NCBI RefSeq assembly: GCF_003574655.1
Contig: NZ_QNUM01000004.1
Location: 62,001 to 126,000, forward strand
Source of the DNA: Cohaesibacter haloalkalitolerans
GTDB lineage: Bacteria; Pseudomonadota; Alphaproteobacteria; Rhizobiales; Cohaesibacteraceae
Length of the DNA stretch: 64,000 nucleotides
Direction: 5' to 3'
The notes beneath the pieces are model-generated. The model was given only the letters and a program-made list of their open reading frames with translations. It was not told the origin of the DNA and did no database searches. The position numbers were made by a program, and so were the translations under genes. This document shows, piece by piece, positions 42,671 through 51,126 of this stretch; positions within the stretch are counted from its first letter, which is position 1, and the number at the start of each line of letters is the position of its first letter.

Positions 42671-42931
42671 CTAGTTTGCCTGCTGCTGCTTGATCAGGGC
42701 GTCGATCATCTGCTTGCACTTGGCAGAGATGGAGTTTTCATTGTCCTTCAGGCACATCACAAGACGTCCACCCCCCGGCTTAACCGATCCGCAATAGGCC
42801 TTGACGTCGGCCTTGCAGGCAGACTTGATGTCCCGCATCTGCGACATCGACATCGAGCCTTGCGCAAAAGCACCAACAGAGAGCAACGAGAACACTGCAA
42901 CCAGAGCGGCAATGGCGATCTTTCTTGTCAT
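42671..42931 (-). CDS. Secreted Cys-rich-repeat protein
   Basis: 86 residues: signal peptide (about 1-23, ending GAFAQ) and one Cys-rich repeat of the GLG1/FGFR type with DIKSACKADVKAYCGSVKPG, VMCLKDNENSISAKC and a terminal Lys/Gln-rich helix. Four Cys residues would form two disulfides in the periplasm. Small proteins with this module are common in Hyphomicrobiales, and their function is not established. It lies 98 bases downstream of the histidine kinase gene on the same strand and could be weakly co-transcribed. Confidence 0.8.
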   Translation of the reverse strand: MTRKIAIAALVAVFSLLSVGAFAQGSMSMSQMRDIKSACKADVKAYCGSVKPGGGRLVMCLKDNENSISAKCKQMIDALIKQQQAN

Positions 42932-43029
42932 GACATATCCCTTTCCTGTTTGTCATTATTGACTGAAGAGAGGTCTAGACGGTGCCCTTTGCCGGCGTTT
43001 TTCTCTGCAATTTCATTTTGTAACAACAG

Positions 43030-44397
43030 TTAGCGCTCTTGAGGCCCGAGGCGATCGGAAAGCGGCGGCAGGCATATGACAACCCGCCCATGCCCCTGAG
43101 GCGTTGCCGCAAGCGTGATTATGCCGTTGTGAGCACCGAGCAAGGCCTGGGCAACAGCAAGCCCGAGCCCGGCCCCGCCTGTCTTGCGTGCCCGAGACGG
43201 CTCGGCCCGTGTAAAGGGTTCGAGCAACAGGGCACGTGCACCCGTATCCTTGCTGAACCCGAGCCCTTCGTCGTCGATCGTGATATAGACACCATCGGCT
43301 TTCTGCTCGGCCCGAACATGCGCGCATCCGCCATATTTGATCGCATTGTCGATGACATTGACGAGCACCCGCCTCAGGGCAAGCCGGTCACCCAACACTA
43401 GAATCTCCTCACCTGCTGGCACCAACTCCAACGCAACCCGCGCTCCAGCCTGCCGGAAATCAGCCAGTTCGCCGCGTAGCAATCCACCGATATCAAGCAG
43501 TTCCTCATTAAGCGCTCCCACCTCGGCACGGGACGTCATCAGCGCATTGTCAAGCAGCTCGATCATGTCGCGGATATCGGCTGTTGCCCTCTTGCGATCC
43601 TGCTCATCCGGCAGTTTTTCCACCCGCAAATGCAGACGGGTGGCAAAACTGCGAATATCATGCTGGATCCCGCCAATCAGCGCCACGCGAGACCGCGCCA
43701 GCGTGTGCAATCGCTCCTGCAGCCGCGTGAAGGTACCTGCCAGCGCGGCGACCTCCGGCGTTGCCGACCGGAACTGAGGCAGTTCAACCATATCCCCACC
43801 GGGGTCAATCCGCTCCACCGCCTTCGCCAGCCGCACGAGCGGCCTGATCTCCCGATGCAGCAGGAAGAAGGCCACCGCCGACAGGATGGCGCCCAGCAAA
43901 CCGGCATAGATGCCCGCTGGTACTCCGCTCCTCGTTGAAATGAAGGAAGCCTTCATCTCAACGACCATGAGACTGCCATCGTTGAGCCTGATCCAGTATT
44001 CGAGTGGAAAGGCTATCCCGGCGAAGAACCGCGCTCCCGGACGCCCCTTCAGGATAGCGTTGGGCTGGATACGGACCAATCGATCCCCCAAGACCTTCCG
44101 ATAAGCAGCCATGTTCGCACGGCCCATCAGGTCGGTATCCTTGCGCATCTGTTCGGTCTGATCATGGATGCGGATCGAGATCATCGCAGACGCCGTTGCC
44201 GCTTCCAGCATCGGGTGCCCTTCCGGGCCAAGCTGGTTGGCGAGGTTCGTCAGGGCCAGCAACTGCTGCGGTTCGGGATTGACCTGCCGTTCTATGCCGT
44301 TGCCCGACCAGTAGAAAGACACGATCAGCACGATCCAGAGCACGACAAACAGACTGGAGCCGATGGCGAGAAGGCGTGTCGTGAGCCCGAAGCGCAT
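43030..44397 (-). CDS. Sensor histidine kinase
   Basis: 455 residues: two transmembrane segments (about 8-28 and 163-182) enclosing a periplasmic sensor domain of about 130 residues, then HAMP-like linker, dimerisation domain with the phospho-acceptor His in GGIQHDIRSFATRLHL (about 247) and ATPase domain (N-box NVIDNAIKYGG, G1 DDEGLGFS, G2 GGAGLGLAVAQAL). The IQHDIRS phospho-acceptor box differs from the common SHELRTP form. Two bases separate it from the response-regulator gene upstream, so they are an operon and a cognate pair. The signal is unknown. Confidence 0.93.
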   Translation of the reverse strand: MRFGLTTRLLAIGSSLFVVLWIVLIVSFYWSGNGIERQVNPEPQQLLALTNLANQLGPEGHPMLEAATASAMISIRIHDQTEQMRKDTDLMGRANMAAYRKVLGDRLVRIQPNAILKGRPGARFFAGIAFPLEYWIRLNDGSLMVVEMKASFISTRSGVPAGIYAGLLGAILSAVAFFLLHREIRPLVRLAKAVERIDPGGDMVELPQFRSATPEVAALAGTFTRLQERLHTLARSRVALIGGIQHDIRSFATRLHLRVEKLPDEQDRKRATADIRDMIELLDNALMTSRAEVGALNEELLDIGGLLRGELADFRQAGARVALELVPAGEEILVLGDRLALRRVLVNVIDNAIKYGGCAHVRAEQKADGVYITIDDEGLGFSKDTGARALLLEPFTRAEPSRARKTGGAGLGLAVAQALLGAHNGIITLAATPQGHGRVVICLPPLSDRLGPQER

Positions 44398-44399
44398 GA

Positions 44400-45119
44400 T
44401 CAGGACACCTGTTTGACTGGCACGGCGAGAAGATAGCCGCCATTGCGCACGGTGCTGATCAGATCGCCGCCACTTTCGAGTGGCCCCAGCTTCTTGCGCA
44501 ACCGGGACACCAGAATGTCGACGGATCTGTCATAGGGATTGGCCTGCCGCCCGTGGGTAAAGTCCAGAATCTGGTCGCGGGAGAGCACCCGCCTCGGCCG
44601 CAGGATGAAGCAGGCCAACAGCTCGAACTCGGCACTTGTCAGCGCAACGAGTTCCTGATCATTGGTAAGCAGCTGACGCGCATCCAGATCGATGACAAAC
44701 CGGTCGAAGGCCATCCGCCGCGTTTCCAGCACCGGTGTCGAGGGCCCGCCGATCCTGCGCAACAGCGCCCTTGTCCGCGCCAGAAGCTCCCGGCTGGAAA
44801 AAGGTTTGACCACATAGTCATCTGCCCCGATCTCCAGCCCGACCACCCGGTCCAGCTCCTCGCCCTTGGCAGTCAGCATCAGGATCGGCAGGGAATGACG
44901 CGCTCTCAGACGGCGACAGATCGACAGCCCGTCCTCGCCGGGCAGCATCAGATCGAGAATGATCAGGTCCGGAAAGGTCCGGTCCATGATCAGGTCCATT
45001 TCCAGACTGTCCTGCGCAGTGGACACGGAATAGCCCTCCCGCTCGAACAGCTCGGCGATCAGTGACCGGATATCGTCGTCGTCATCAACGATGAGTATGC
45101 GTTTGCTTTGAGAGTCCAT
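44400..45119 (-). CDS. OmpR-family response regulator
   Basis: 239 residues: receiver domain with acidic pocket LIVDDDDDIRSL, phospho-acceptor Asp in PDLIILDLMLPGEDG (about 56) and Lys in DDYVVKPFSSREL, then an OmpR-type winged helix (RRVLSRDQILDFTHGRQANP, DRSVDILVSRLRKKL). Paired with the downstream histidine kinase. The nearest divergent genes encode a secreted repeat protein and an exporter, which are reasonable candidates for regulation. First gene of its operon. Confidence 0.94.
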   Translation of the reverse strand: MDSQSKRILIVDDDDDIRSLIAELFEREGYSVSTAQDSLEMDLIMDRTFPDLIILDLMLPGEDGLSICRRLRARHSLPILMLTAKGEELDRVVGLEIGADDYVVKPFSSRELLARTRALLRRIGGPSTPVLETRRMAFDRFVIDLDARQLLTNDQELVALTSAEFELLACFILRPRRVLSRDQILDFTHGRQANPYDRSVDILVSRLRKKLGPLESGGDLISTVRNGGYLLAVPVKQVS

Positions 45120-45420
45120 GCTCGTCTTCGCTCATCTGTTGGGCGTCGGTCTGATTTCAGACCGGCCCTGTCAAAGGCCCCTTGCTGCAGCGAAAGGTCG
45201 GCAGTCGGGAGGCTTCGCCATATGCTGGTCTTCCCGCCGTCAAAAATCAATCGGTTTTCCTTGCCAGTTACAAAACGAAATATTCCAGAAACAAACTGGA
45301 ACAGCTTGAAAAGGCTCATTCATTTTGAAGAAAACTGCGGCGCGCATCCTCTGTTCACAGGCTGCCAATCAGCATTTGCACCCCAAAACGAAATCCAGAT
45401 AGAGGCCAGACAGAGGATCA
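45120..45420. other. Divergent region between response regulator and secreted-protein gene
   Basis: 301 bases. The decamer AAAACGAAAT occurs at 45272-45281 and 45385-45394, each followed within three bases by CCAGA, and could be a regulator site. No gene. Confidence 0.35.
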
Positions 45421-45726
45421 ATGATGATGAAGAAACTGACAACCGCATTGATGACGGGCATGATTGCCCTTGCGATGGCGAGCCAGGCAAATGCCTGGAC
45501 CCGCAGCGGAACGGTCACAGGACCTCGCGGCACCTCCAGCGTACAGGCCTCGGGCAGTTGCGCCAATGGTGCCTGCAGCCGTCAGATTAACCGAACCAAT
45601 CCCTATGGCCAGACCAGCACCCGCACCGGTTCAACGGCATGCGCCAATGGTGTCTGCTCCGGCTCCTCCACGACCACCGGGCCCTACGGTGGCACCGTTA
45701 CCCGGCAGGGAACCATCAGCCGCTGA
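45421..45726 (+). CDS. Small secreted protein with Cys-containing SCANG repeats
   Basis: 101 residues: signal peptide (about 1-25, ending QANAW), then Gly/Thr/Ser-rich sequence with two copies of a unit resembling GSCANGACSRQ...TGPYG (GSCANGACSRQINRTNPYG and STACANGVCSGSSTTTGPYG). The same unit occurs in the C-terminal half of the SH3 protein at 49111-49800. The Cys pairs suggest small disulfide loops outside the cytoplasm. It is immediately upstream of the HlyD-like adaptor gene on the same strand. Function unknown. Confidence 0.75.
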   Translation: MMMKKLTTALMTGMIALAMASQANAWTRSGTVTGPRGTSSVQASGSCANGACSRQINRTNPYGQTSTRTGSTACANGVCSGSSTTTGPYGGTVTRQGTISR

Positions 45727-45800
45727 GGCCCTGCCCGCCCGGCAGATCCCCGTGCCACACACCAAAATCTGCCGGGCCACCCTTTTGAAAGCTCCCCGCA

Positions 45801-47183
45801 ATGTTTGATACCACCCACGATGAGAGCATGAAGGACAACAGGTTGCCGGATACACAGGATCCCGCCCTGCACCCACCCCTTGTCGGTGCCCCCATGAAAG
45901 CCGAGGGGCAGCCCTCGTTCGATAGCAAGCAAGCCGCTCGCTCTCCCGCCCCTGCTCCCGCCAGAACCGGCAAGAACACGGACGGCCTGCCATCACGCCC
46001 GCCATCGAGGCGGCGAAACCGTAGGCGGGAGTTGCTGCTTGGCGCCGGTATTCTGCTGCTATCGGTTGCCTGCTGGCTGGGCTGGCGCTATGGGTCGATC
46101 CATACCATGGCGTTGACACAGGCAGAGGCGACAAGCTTCCAGCCCGAAATCACCGGCCCCGGCACACTGGATGCCACACGCAAGGCCAGCATATCGAGCA
46201 CGGTTCAGGCGCGCCTTCTGCATCTGGCAGTCGAGGAAAACGACAGCGTCCGTGAAGGGGAACTGCTGGCCGAGCTCGACGACGCCGAGGCGAAAGCCCA
46301 GCTTGCCTCACTGGAAGCCAGCGTCGAGGCATCGCGTCAGGCGGTTGTCATGGTCAAGGCAGAGCTGCAGCAGGCTCAGGTCGGCCTCGCCAACGCCAGA
46401 GCTGAATTCGGGCGACAAACCCGGCTGTTGGAAACGAACACCACCAGTCGCTCGTCCTATGAGACAGCCGAAACAGCCCTTGCACGGGCCGAGGCCGACA
46501 AGGCCAAGGCGGAAGCCAACATCCAGCAGAGCCAATCCCAGATGATTGCCTCGGCCAAAAGCGCCGAGGCGCAAAGGGCCCTGCTCGGCAAATACCGGAT
46601 CCATGCGCCGCTTGCCGGCATCATCATCGACCGGACGAAGGATATCGGCGACACCCTGACGGTGGGCAGCAGCTTCATCGAGATCGTTGACCCGGACAGC
46701 ATTGTCGTCACCACGCGGTTTGATGAGAGCCTGATCACCAGGGTCGGTCAGGGTCTAACGGCCTACGTCACCTTTTCCGCCAGTCCGGACGATCCCGTCT
46801 TCGCCGAAGTCACACGCGTTGGCCGTCAGGTCGATGAGGAAACCCGCGAATTCGAGGTCGATGTCAAACCAGACCGTCTGCCCGCCCATTGGGCGATCGG
46901 GCAGCGGGCAAATGTGGTGGTAAAGCTCACAGCCAAGACCGCAACAATCACCATTCCAACCACTGCGCTCAATCGTGTTGACGGGCAGCCGGGCGTCTGG
47001 CTGTCCGATGATGGACGCGCCAGATGGCAGCCGGTCACCGTTGGCGCAGTAGCAGGAGGCCGCATCGAGGTGCGTTCCGGCCTTGCCGCTGGTGACATCT
47101 ATGTGACCGCTCCGACCCGCCTTTATCACGGCATGCGCATCAAGGCGCAGGCCGATCTGTCGGGAGGCAAGGAACGCTCATGA
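45801..47183 (+). CDS. HlyD-family periplasmic adaptor of an ABC exporter
   Basis: 460 residues: cytoplasmic Pro/Arg-rich tail (about 1-72), one transmembrane helix (about 75-95, LLLGAGILLLSVACWLGW), beta-barrel/lipoyl halves (KASISSTVQARLLHLAVEEN, HAPLAGIIIDRTKDIGDTL) flanking a long helical hairpin (about 150-260), and a C-terminal membrane-proximal domain. It bridges inner-membrane permease and outer membrane in DevB/MacA-type exporters. The stop overlaps the start of the permease gene. The start at 45801 is weak, and the N-terminal tail is longer than usual. Confidence 0.88.
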   Translation: MFDTTHDESMKDNRLPDTQDPALHPPLVGAPMKAEGQPSFDSKQAARSPAPAPARTGKNTDGLPSRPPSRRRNRRRELLLGAGILLLSVACWLGWRYGSIHTMALTQAEATSFQPEITGPGTLDATRKASISSTVQARLLHLAVEENDSVREGELLAELDDAEAKAQLASLEASVEASRQAVVMVKAELQQAQVGLANARAEFGRQTRLLETNTTSRSSYETAETALARAEADKAKAEANIQQSQSQMIASAKSAEAQRALLGKYRIHAPLAGIIIDRTKDIGDTLTVGSSFIEIVDPDSIVVTTRFDESLITRVGQGLTAYVTFSASPDDPVFAEVTRVGRQVDEETREFEVDVKPDRLPAHWAIGQRANVVVKLTAKTATITIPTTALNRVDGQPGVWLSDDGRARWQPVTVGAVAGGRIEVRSGLAAGDIYVTAPTRLYHGMRIKAQADLSGGKERS

Positions 47184-48364
47184 ATCTGGCGATCAAGGAT
47201 ATCCGCTACAGTCTTGGCCGCTTTCTGCTGACGGCAGCAGGGGTCGGTTTCCTGATCACAGCCTCCATCGGCATGGTCGGGCTCTATCGCGGCATCGTCG
47301 CAGATGCACTGCTGCTGATCGAGCAAATCGGCGCCGACCTCTGGGTCGTGCAGGGCGGGCATTCCGGCCCCTTTTCGGAAAGCTCGGCCATTTCCACCGA
47401 CATGGATCGCAGGGTGGCAGGTGTGGTCGGCGTTGCCGCCGTGCGTCGCTTCACACAGACCAGCCAGCAGGTGAGTTTCAACGACAGGAGCGTTCGCGCC
47501 ACCATCACCGCAATCGACTTTCCGAGCGACACGGGCGACTGGATCAACCTCACGGCAGGGCGCCATCTGCGCAATGGCCACTATGAGGTGATTGCCAACG
47601 ACAATCTCAGCCTTGCGCTTGGCACCTCCATCACCGTGGGGCGTGACCAGTATCACGTGGTCGGGCTGACCTCCGGCATGGTCGACATGGGCGGTGACGG
47701 CCTGATGTTCATGAGCGTCAATGACGTGATCACCATCATGAAGCGCCGGACCAACGAAGAGATCCTGCTGGCGCGCAAGTCCGATCTGGCGTCAGGCCTT
47801 GCTACCGGCAACTCTGATTCCAATGGCGGCTCCGTGGATGGCGCGCTCGACAACCAGAAGATCGCTGCCGTGCTGGTAACCCTCAGCCCGGCGGCCGATG
47901 AACAGGCCGTTCGCGAAGCCCTGCTCGCATGGGGCGATGTTAATGTAATGAGCGGACAGGACCAGAAGGATCTGCTGCTCAACCAGCGTCTGCTCCGCCT
48001 GCGCATCCAGATTCTCGCCTTCACCGGTGTTCTGCTGGTCGTGATGGCCATCGTCATCTCCCTCATCATCTACATGCTGACAATCGAGAAACTGCACCAG
48101 ATTGCCATGCTCAAGCTGATTGGTGCCCGCAACAGTGTGGTGATCAACATGATCGTGCAGCAGGCCTTTCTGATCGGAGCGGGAGGCTTTGCCTTCGGCA
48201 TCGGATTGGCCCGCCTCATCTTCCCGCATTTCCCACGCCGGGTGGTGATGGATCTCCACGATCTGGGCCTCTTGGCAATGACCGTTGCGATCATCTGCGC
48301 ATTCGCCAGTCTGATGGGAATTTCGCGCGCCCTCAACGTGAGGGCCCAGGAGGTTCTGTCATGA
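47180..48364 (+). CDS. FtsX/MacB-like ABC exporter permease (DevC-type)
   Basis: 394 residues with one N-terminal and three C-terminal transmembrane segments around a periplasmic domain of about 220 residues, the MacB/FtsX mechanotransmission topology. The N-terminal IKDIRYSLGRFLLTAAGVGF and the C-terminal FTGVLLVVMAIVISLIIYML and LHQIAMLKLIGARNS blocks are typical. The size and separate ATPase resemble cyanobacterial DevC rather than one-chain MacB. Overlaps its neighbours by four bases on both sides (ATGA). Confidence 0.9.
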   Translation: MNLAIKDIRYSLGRFLLTAAGVGFLITASIGMVGLYRGIVADALLLIEQIGADLWVVQGGHSGPFSESSAISTDMDRRVAGVVGVAAVRRFTQTSQQVSFNDRSVRATITAIDFPSDTGDWINLTAGRHLRNGHYEVIANDNLSLALGTSITVGRDQYHVVGLTSGMVDMGGDGLMFMSVNDVITIMKRRTNEEILLARKSDLASGLATGNSDSNGGSVDGALDNQKIAAVLVTLSPAADEQAVREALLAWGDVNVMSGQDQKDLLLNQRLLRLRIQILAFTGVLLVVMAIVISLIIYMLTIEKLHQIAMLKLIGARNSVVINMIVQQAFLIGAGGFAFGIGLARLIFPHFPRRVVMDLHDLGLLAMTVAIICAFASLMGISRALNVRAQEVLS

Positions 48365-49074
48365 CCGCAACACCTGTTCTGTCGATCCGCAACGCCAGCC
48401 GCCATTACCAGAGCGGCGACAGCATCGTCAAAGCGCTGGACGATGTCTCGATGGACATCATGCCCGGCGAGGTCGTCGGCATCCTTGGCCCCAGCGGCTC
48501 TGGCAAGAGCACTCTCTTGCTGATCGCCGGGCTTCTGGAGCCACCGACCCTTGGCGAAGTCTATATCGGTGGCAAGCGGGTATCCTATCCGGACGCAATG
48601 CTGGAGGGATTGAGAAGCTTCCGCCGCCACAATATCGGCTTCGTCTTCCAGAAAGCCAATCTCATTCCCTTCCTTACCGCGCTGGAGAATGTCGCTCTGG
48701 CGCTGGAGATTGATGACGTCTCTCCGCGCGATGCCCGGGACTATGCCCGATGGCTGCTCGGCAGCCTCGACCTTGCTCACCGCCGCGACAACCTGCCCAA
48801 GCAGCTTTCCGGCGGCGAGCAGCAGCGGGTGGCCGTTGCCCGGGCGCTGGCCAACGATCCCCGGCTGATCCTCGCCGATGAGCCGACCGCCGCCCTTGAC
48901 GGTGAGCGCGGCAAGCAGGTGATCCGGCTCTTCCGGCAGATCGCCACCGAGGCCGATGCTGGCGTCGCGGTCGTTACCCATGATCCGCGCGTGTTGTCGC
49001 TGTTCGATCGCAGTTATGAGCTGCGCGACGGCAGGATCGTCAAAGGCCACCACCCCCGTCAGGAATCAACCTGA
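48361..49074 (+). CDS. ABC exporter ATPase (DevA/LolD-like)
   Basis: 237 residues. Walker A LGPSGSGKSTLLL (about 45), signature LSGGEQQRVAVARALA (about 145), Walker B LILADEPTAALDGERG and switch His in AVVTHDPRVLSLF. It powers the preceding permease. With the HlyD-like adaptor this makes a three-component exporter; no outer-membrane TolC gene is nearby. Four-base overlap with the permease gene. A secreted SH3 protein gene follows after 36 bases and may be its cargo or accessory. Confidence 0.93.
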   Translation: MTATPVLSIRNASRHYQSGDSIVKALDDVSMDIMPGEVVGILGPSGSGKSTLLLIAGLLEPPTLGEVYIGGKRVSYPDAMLEGLRSFRRHNIGFVFQKANLIPFLTALENVALALEIDDVSPRDARDYARWLLGSLDLAHRRDNLPKQLSGGEQQRVAVARALANDPRLILADEPTAALDGERGKQVIRLFRQIATEADAGVAVVTHDPRVLSLFDRSYELRDGRIVKGHHPRQEST

Positions 49075-49110
49075 CAGAAACCGGATCTGAAACCAACTGG
49101 AGACCAAAGA

Positions 49111-49800
49111 ATGATCAGAAAACTTCTGCTCGTGCTGGCCCTGACCCTTTTCGGCAGCAAGCTGGCCATGGCGGCAACGGCCTCGGTCGTTGTCACCACC
49201 CTCAATCTGCGGGCGGGTCCCTCGACCCAGTTCCCCGTTGTCACCGTCCTGCCCGCTAGCGGGCGCGTTCTGACCAACGGCTGTCTGGCCGACTACAGCT
49301 GGTGTGACGTGAGCTTTGGCACCTATCGGGGCTGGGTTGCGGCACGCTATATCCAGGTTGTCTATCAGGGCAACCCGGTGATCATCACCCCTGCCGTTGC
49401 ACCGCGCCTCAGCGTCACCGTTGTCCAGTTCAGCCAGGCCTACTGGACCCGCTATTACAGCGCCTATCCATGGTATGGCCGATGGGGTGTCTATGCCCCC
49501 TATTATGCGCCGCCGCCTCCACCGCCAGCCGGAACGACTGTCAATCGCAGCGGTAGCTGTGCCAATGGCTCCTGTAGTGGAACCACCACGGTCACCGGTC
49601 CGGCGGGCTATAGCGCCACCCGTTCCCGCTCCGGCAGTTGCGCCAACGGCGTCTGCAACGGAACCCGCACGGTCACGGGCCCTGCCGGTTACAGCGCCAC
49701 CCGCTCCCGCAGTTGCAGCAGCGACGACCGGTCCTGCTCGGTCACCCGATCCGGCCCACGCGGCGGCAGTTATTCCGGCACAAGAACCTTCAACCCTTGA
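49111..49800 (+). CDS. Secreted SH3-domain protein with SCANG repeats
   Basis: 229 residues: signal peptide (about 1-23, ending AMAAT), bacterial SH3 domain (about 25-85; VTTLNLRAGPSTQFPVVTVL, ADYSWCDVSFGTYRGWVAAR), a Tyr/Pro-rich linker, and two to three copies of the unit GSCANGxCxGTxTVTGPAGY, finishing with a more divergent Cys-rich copy. The repeats match those of the protein at 45421. SH3b domains often bind peptidoglycan peptides, so cell-wall attachment is plausible. It follows the ABC ATPase gene in the same direction and ends at a hairpin. Confidence 0.82.
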   Translation: MIRKLLLVLALTLFGSKLAMAATASVVVTTLNLRAGPSTQFPVVTVLPASGRVLTNGCLADYSWCDVSFGTYRGWVAARYIQVVYQGNPVIITPAVAPRLSVTVVQFSQAYWTRYYSAYPWYGRWGVYAPYYAPPPPPPAGTTVNRSGSCANGSCSGTTTVTGPAGYSATRSRSGSCANGVCNGTRTVTGPAGYSATRSRSCSSDDRSCSVTRSGPRGGSYSGTRTFNP

Positions 49801-49825
49801 GGCGAAACCTGCCCTGAAACCAAAG

Positions 49826-49848
49826 GCCCCCGGACGATGTCCGGGGGC
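49826..49848. terminator. Hairpin between convergent genes
   Basis: Ten-base perfect stem GCCCCCGGAC / GTCCGGGGGC with a GAT loop; no T-run. Confidence 0.65.
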
Positions 49849-49876
49849 AATCCCTTCCTGAAGTCTTGCGACGGCG

Positions 49877-50263
49877 CTATTTGATGCCGCGCGTTGGAGA
49901 CCGATCCGGACGATTTGGGGAATCATCATTTTGATACAACGGAATGATCTCTTCGTCCGGCAGACGCGATTCCACATACCCTACCGTGCATTCCGCCATG
50001 TCAGCGGTCGGAACACGGAAAAGGCTGCAGAAGTGATAGGTGGCATTCTCGATGCATGCCTGGCGCTCGAATTTGCTGAAAACGAGCTCATATCCTCTTT
50101 TGGCTCTGATCGGGAATCCGACCAGAACCGAACCACGGTCAATGACCAGTCTCTTCATGTATTGGCAACTATTACTGGGGCTCCATACACGTTCCGCAGC
50201 CAGAACAGCTTGTGTGCTGAGAATTAAAGCTGAGGCCAGAAGGAGCTTGCTGATCAGTTTCAT
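49877..50263 (-). CDS. Small secreted protein, tandem paralog A
   Basis: 128 residues with a signal peptide (about 1-22, ending AVLAA). Mature part: ERVWSPSNSCQYMKRLVIDR, then FPIRAKRGYELVFSKFERQA, CIENATYHFCSLFRVPTADM and AECTVGYVESR. Four Cys residues suggest two disulfides. The C-terminal 25 residues (ending PTRGIK) are absent from the paralog at 50587. Strong SD (GAGGAGG) precedes the ATG. No recognised family. Confidence 0.7.
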   Translation of the reverse strand: MKLISKLLLASALILSTQAVLAAERVWSPSNSCQYMKRLVIDRGSVLVGFPIRAKRGYELVFSKFERQACIENATYHFCSLFRVPTADMAECTVGYVESRLPDEEIIPLYQNDDSPNRPDRSPTRGIK

Positions 50264-50501
50264 TACACCCTCCTCTTTCAGGTACCTTGCTTTGTCTTCA
50301 ACCCATTATCGCATATTGTCAAAAATAACGATATTGATCTATAGAAGCCTGATTTGGCACCAGAAAGCGCAACGCATTTCCATGAAGCACTCCTCTGGGT
50401 TGCCTCACTTAACTGCAGTTCCCTTGCAGAAAGGAACCTGAGCCTCCACAACCGCAAGAGAGGATCCTTCGCCTTACCCCCGCTCTGCCCCATACAGAAA
50501 A

Positions 50502-50532
50502 CGCCGGAGGCCTCAAAACCAGACCTCCGGCG
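50502..50532. terminator. Terminator between the two paralogs
   Basis: Stem CGCCGGAGG / CCTCCGGCG with a 13-base loop, downstream of paralog B on the minus strand. No T-run on that strand. Confidence 0.55.
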
Positions 50533-50586
50533 CCGATAGATGCTTGCATGTGCGAACGACCCTAGCCGATACAGCGCATCAGCATT

Positions 50587-50919
50587 TTAGAAATGGCGGA
50601 ACCACTTGAGATTGGGCGGCATCGATTCAACATAACCTATTGCGCAGCTGGCCATGTCCGATGTCGGCACATAGAAAGTCTTGCAATAGTTGTAGCTCGC
50701 ATTATCGATGCACTGCCGACGCTGGTATTTGCTGAATACAAGCGCGAAGCCATTGTTGGTTCTCAACGGAAAGCTGACCAGAAGCGATCCGCGGTCAAGG
50801 ACCATCTGTTTCATGGTTTGGCAGCTATACTTGGGGCTCCATACGCGCTGTGCGGCCAGAGCCGAATGTGTGCTGAAAATTAAAGCCGAGGCCAGAACGA
50901 GCTTGCCGATCTGTTTCAT
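50587..50919 (-). CDS. Small secreted protein, tandem paralog B
   Basis: 110 residues, same layout as paralog A: signal peptide ending SALAA, then QRVWSPKYSCQTMKQMVLDR, SFPLRTNNGFALVFSKYQRR, CIDNASYNYCKTFYVPTSDM and ASCAIGYVESMP. Roughly half of the residues are identical to paralog A and all four Cys are kept. The DNA upstream of both genes is also conserved for about 50 bases, so the duplication included the promoter. Function unknown. Confidence 0.7.
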   Translation of the reverse strand: MKQIGKLVLASALIFSTHSALAAQRVWSPKYSCQTMKQMVLDRGSLLVSFPLRTNNGFALVFSKYQRRQCIDNASYNYCKTFYVPTSDMASCAIGYVESMPPNLKWFRHF

Positions 50920-51126
50920 TAAACCCTCCTAGTTCAGGTACCTTGCTTTGTTGTCACCCCATTATCGCACACGCGCCAAAGCTGCGCCACTCTGCCTGCT
51001 CGCGTTGCCCCTGAGAGGGCGGCGGCGGTGATCGATCACAACACGATTACCATTCACCGGGGTGGCCCAAATGGCGGATGATCCCCGCTGAATGGGTCCG
51101 AACGATCCGGGGATCTCTCAGGGAAA

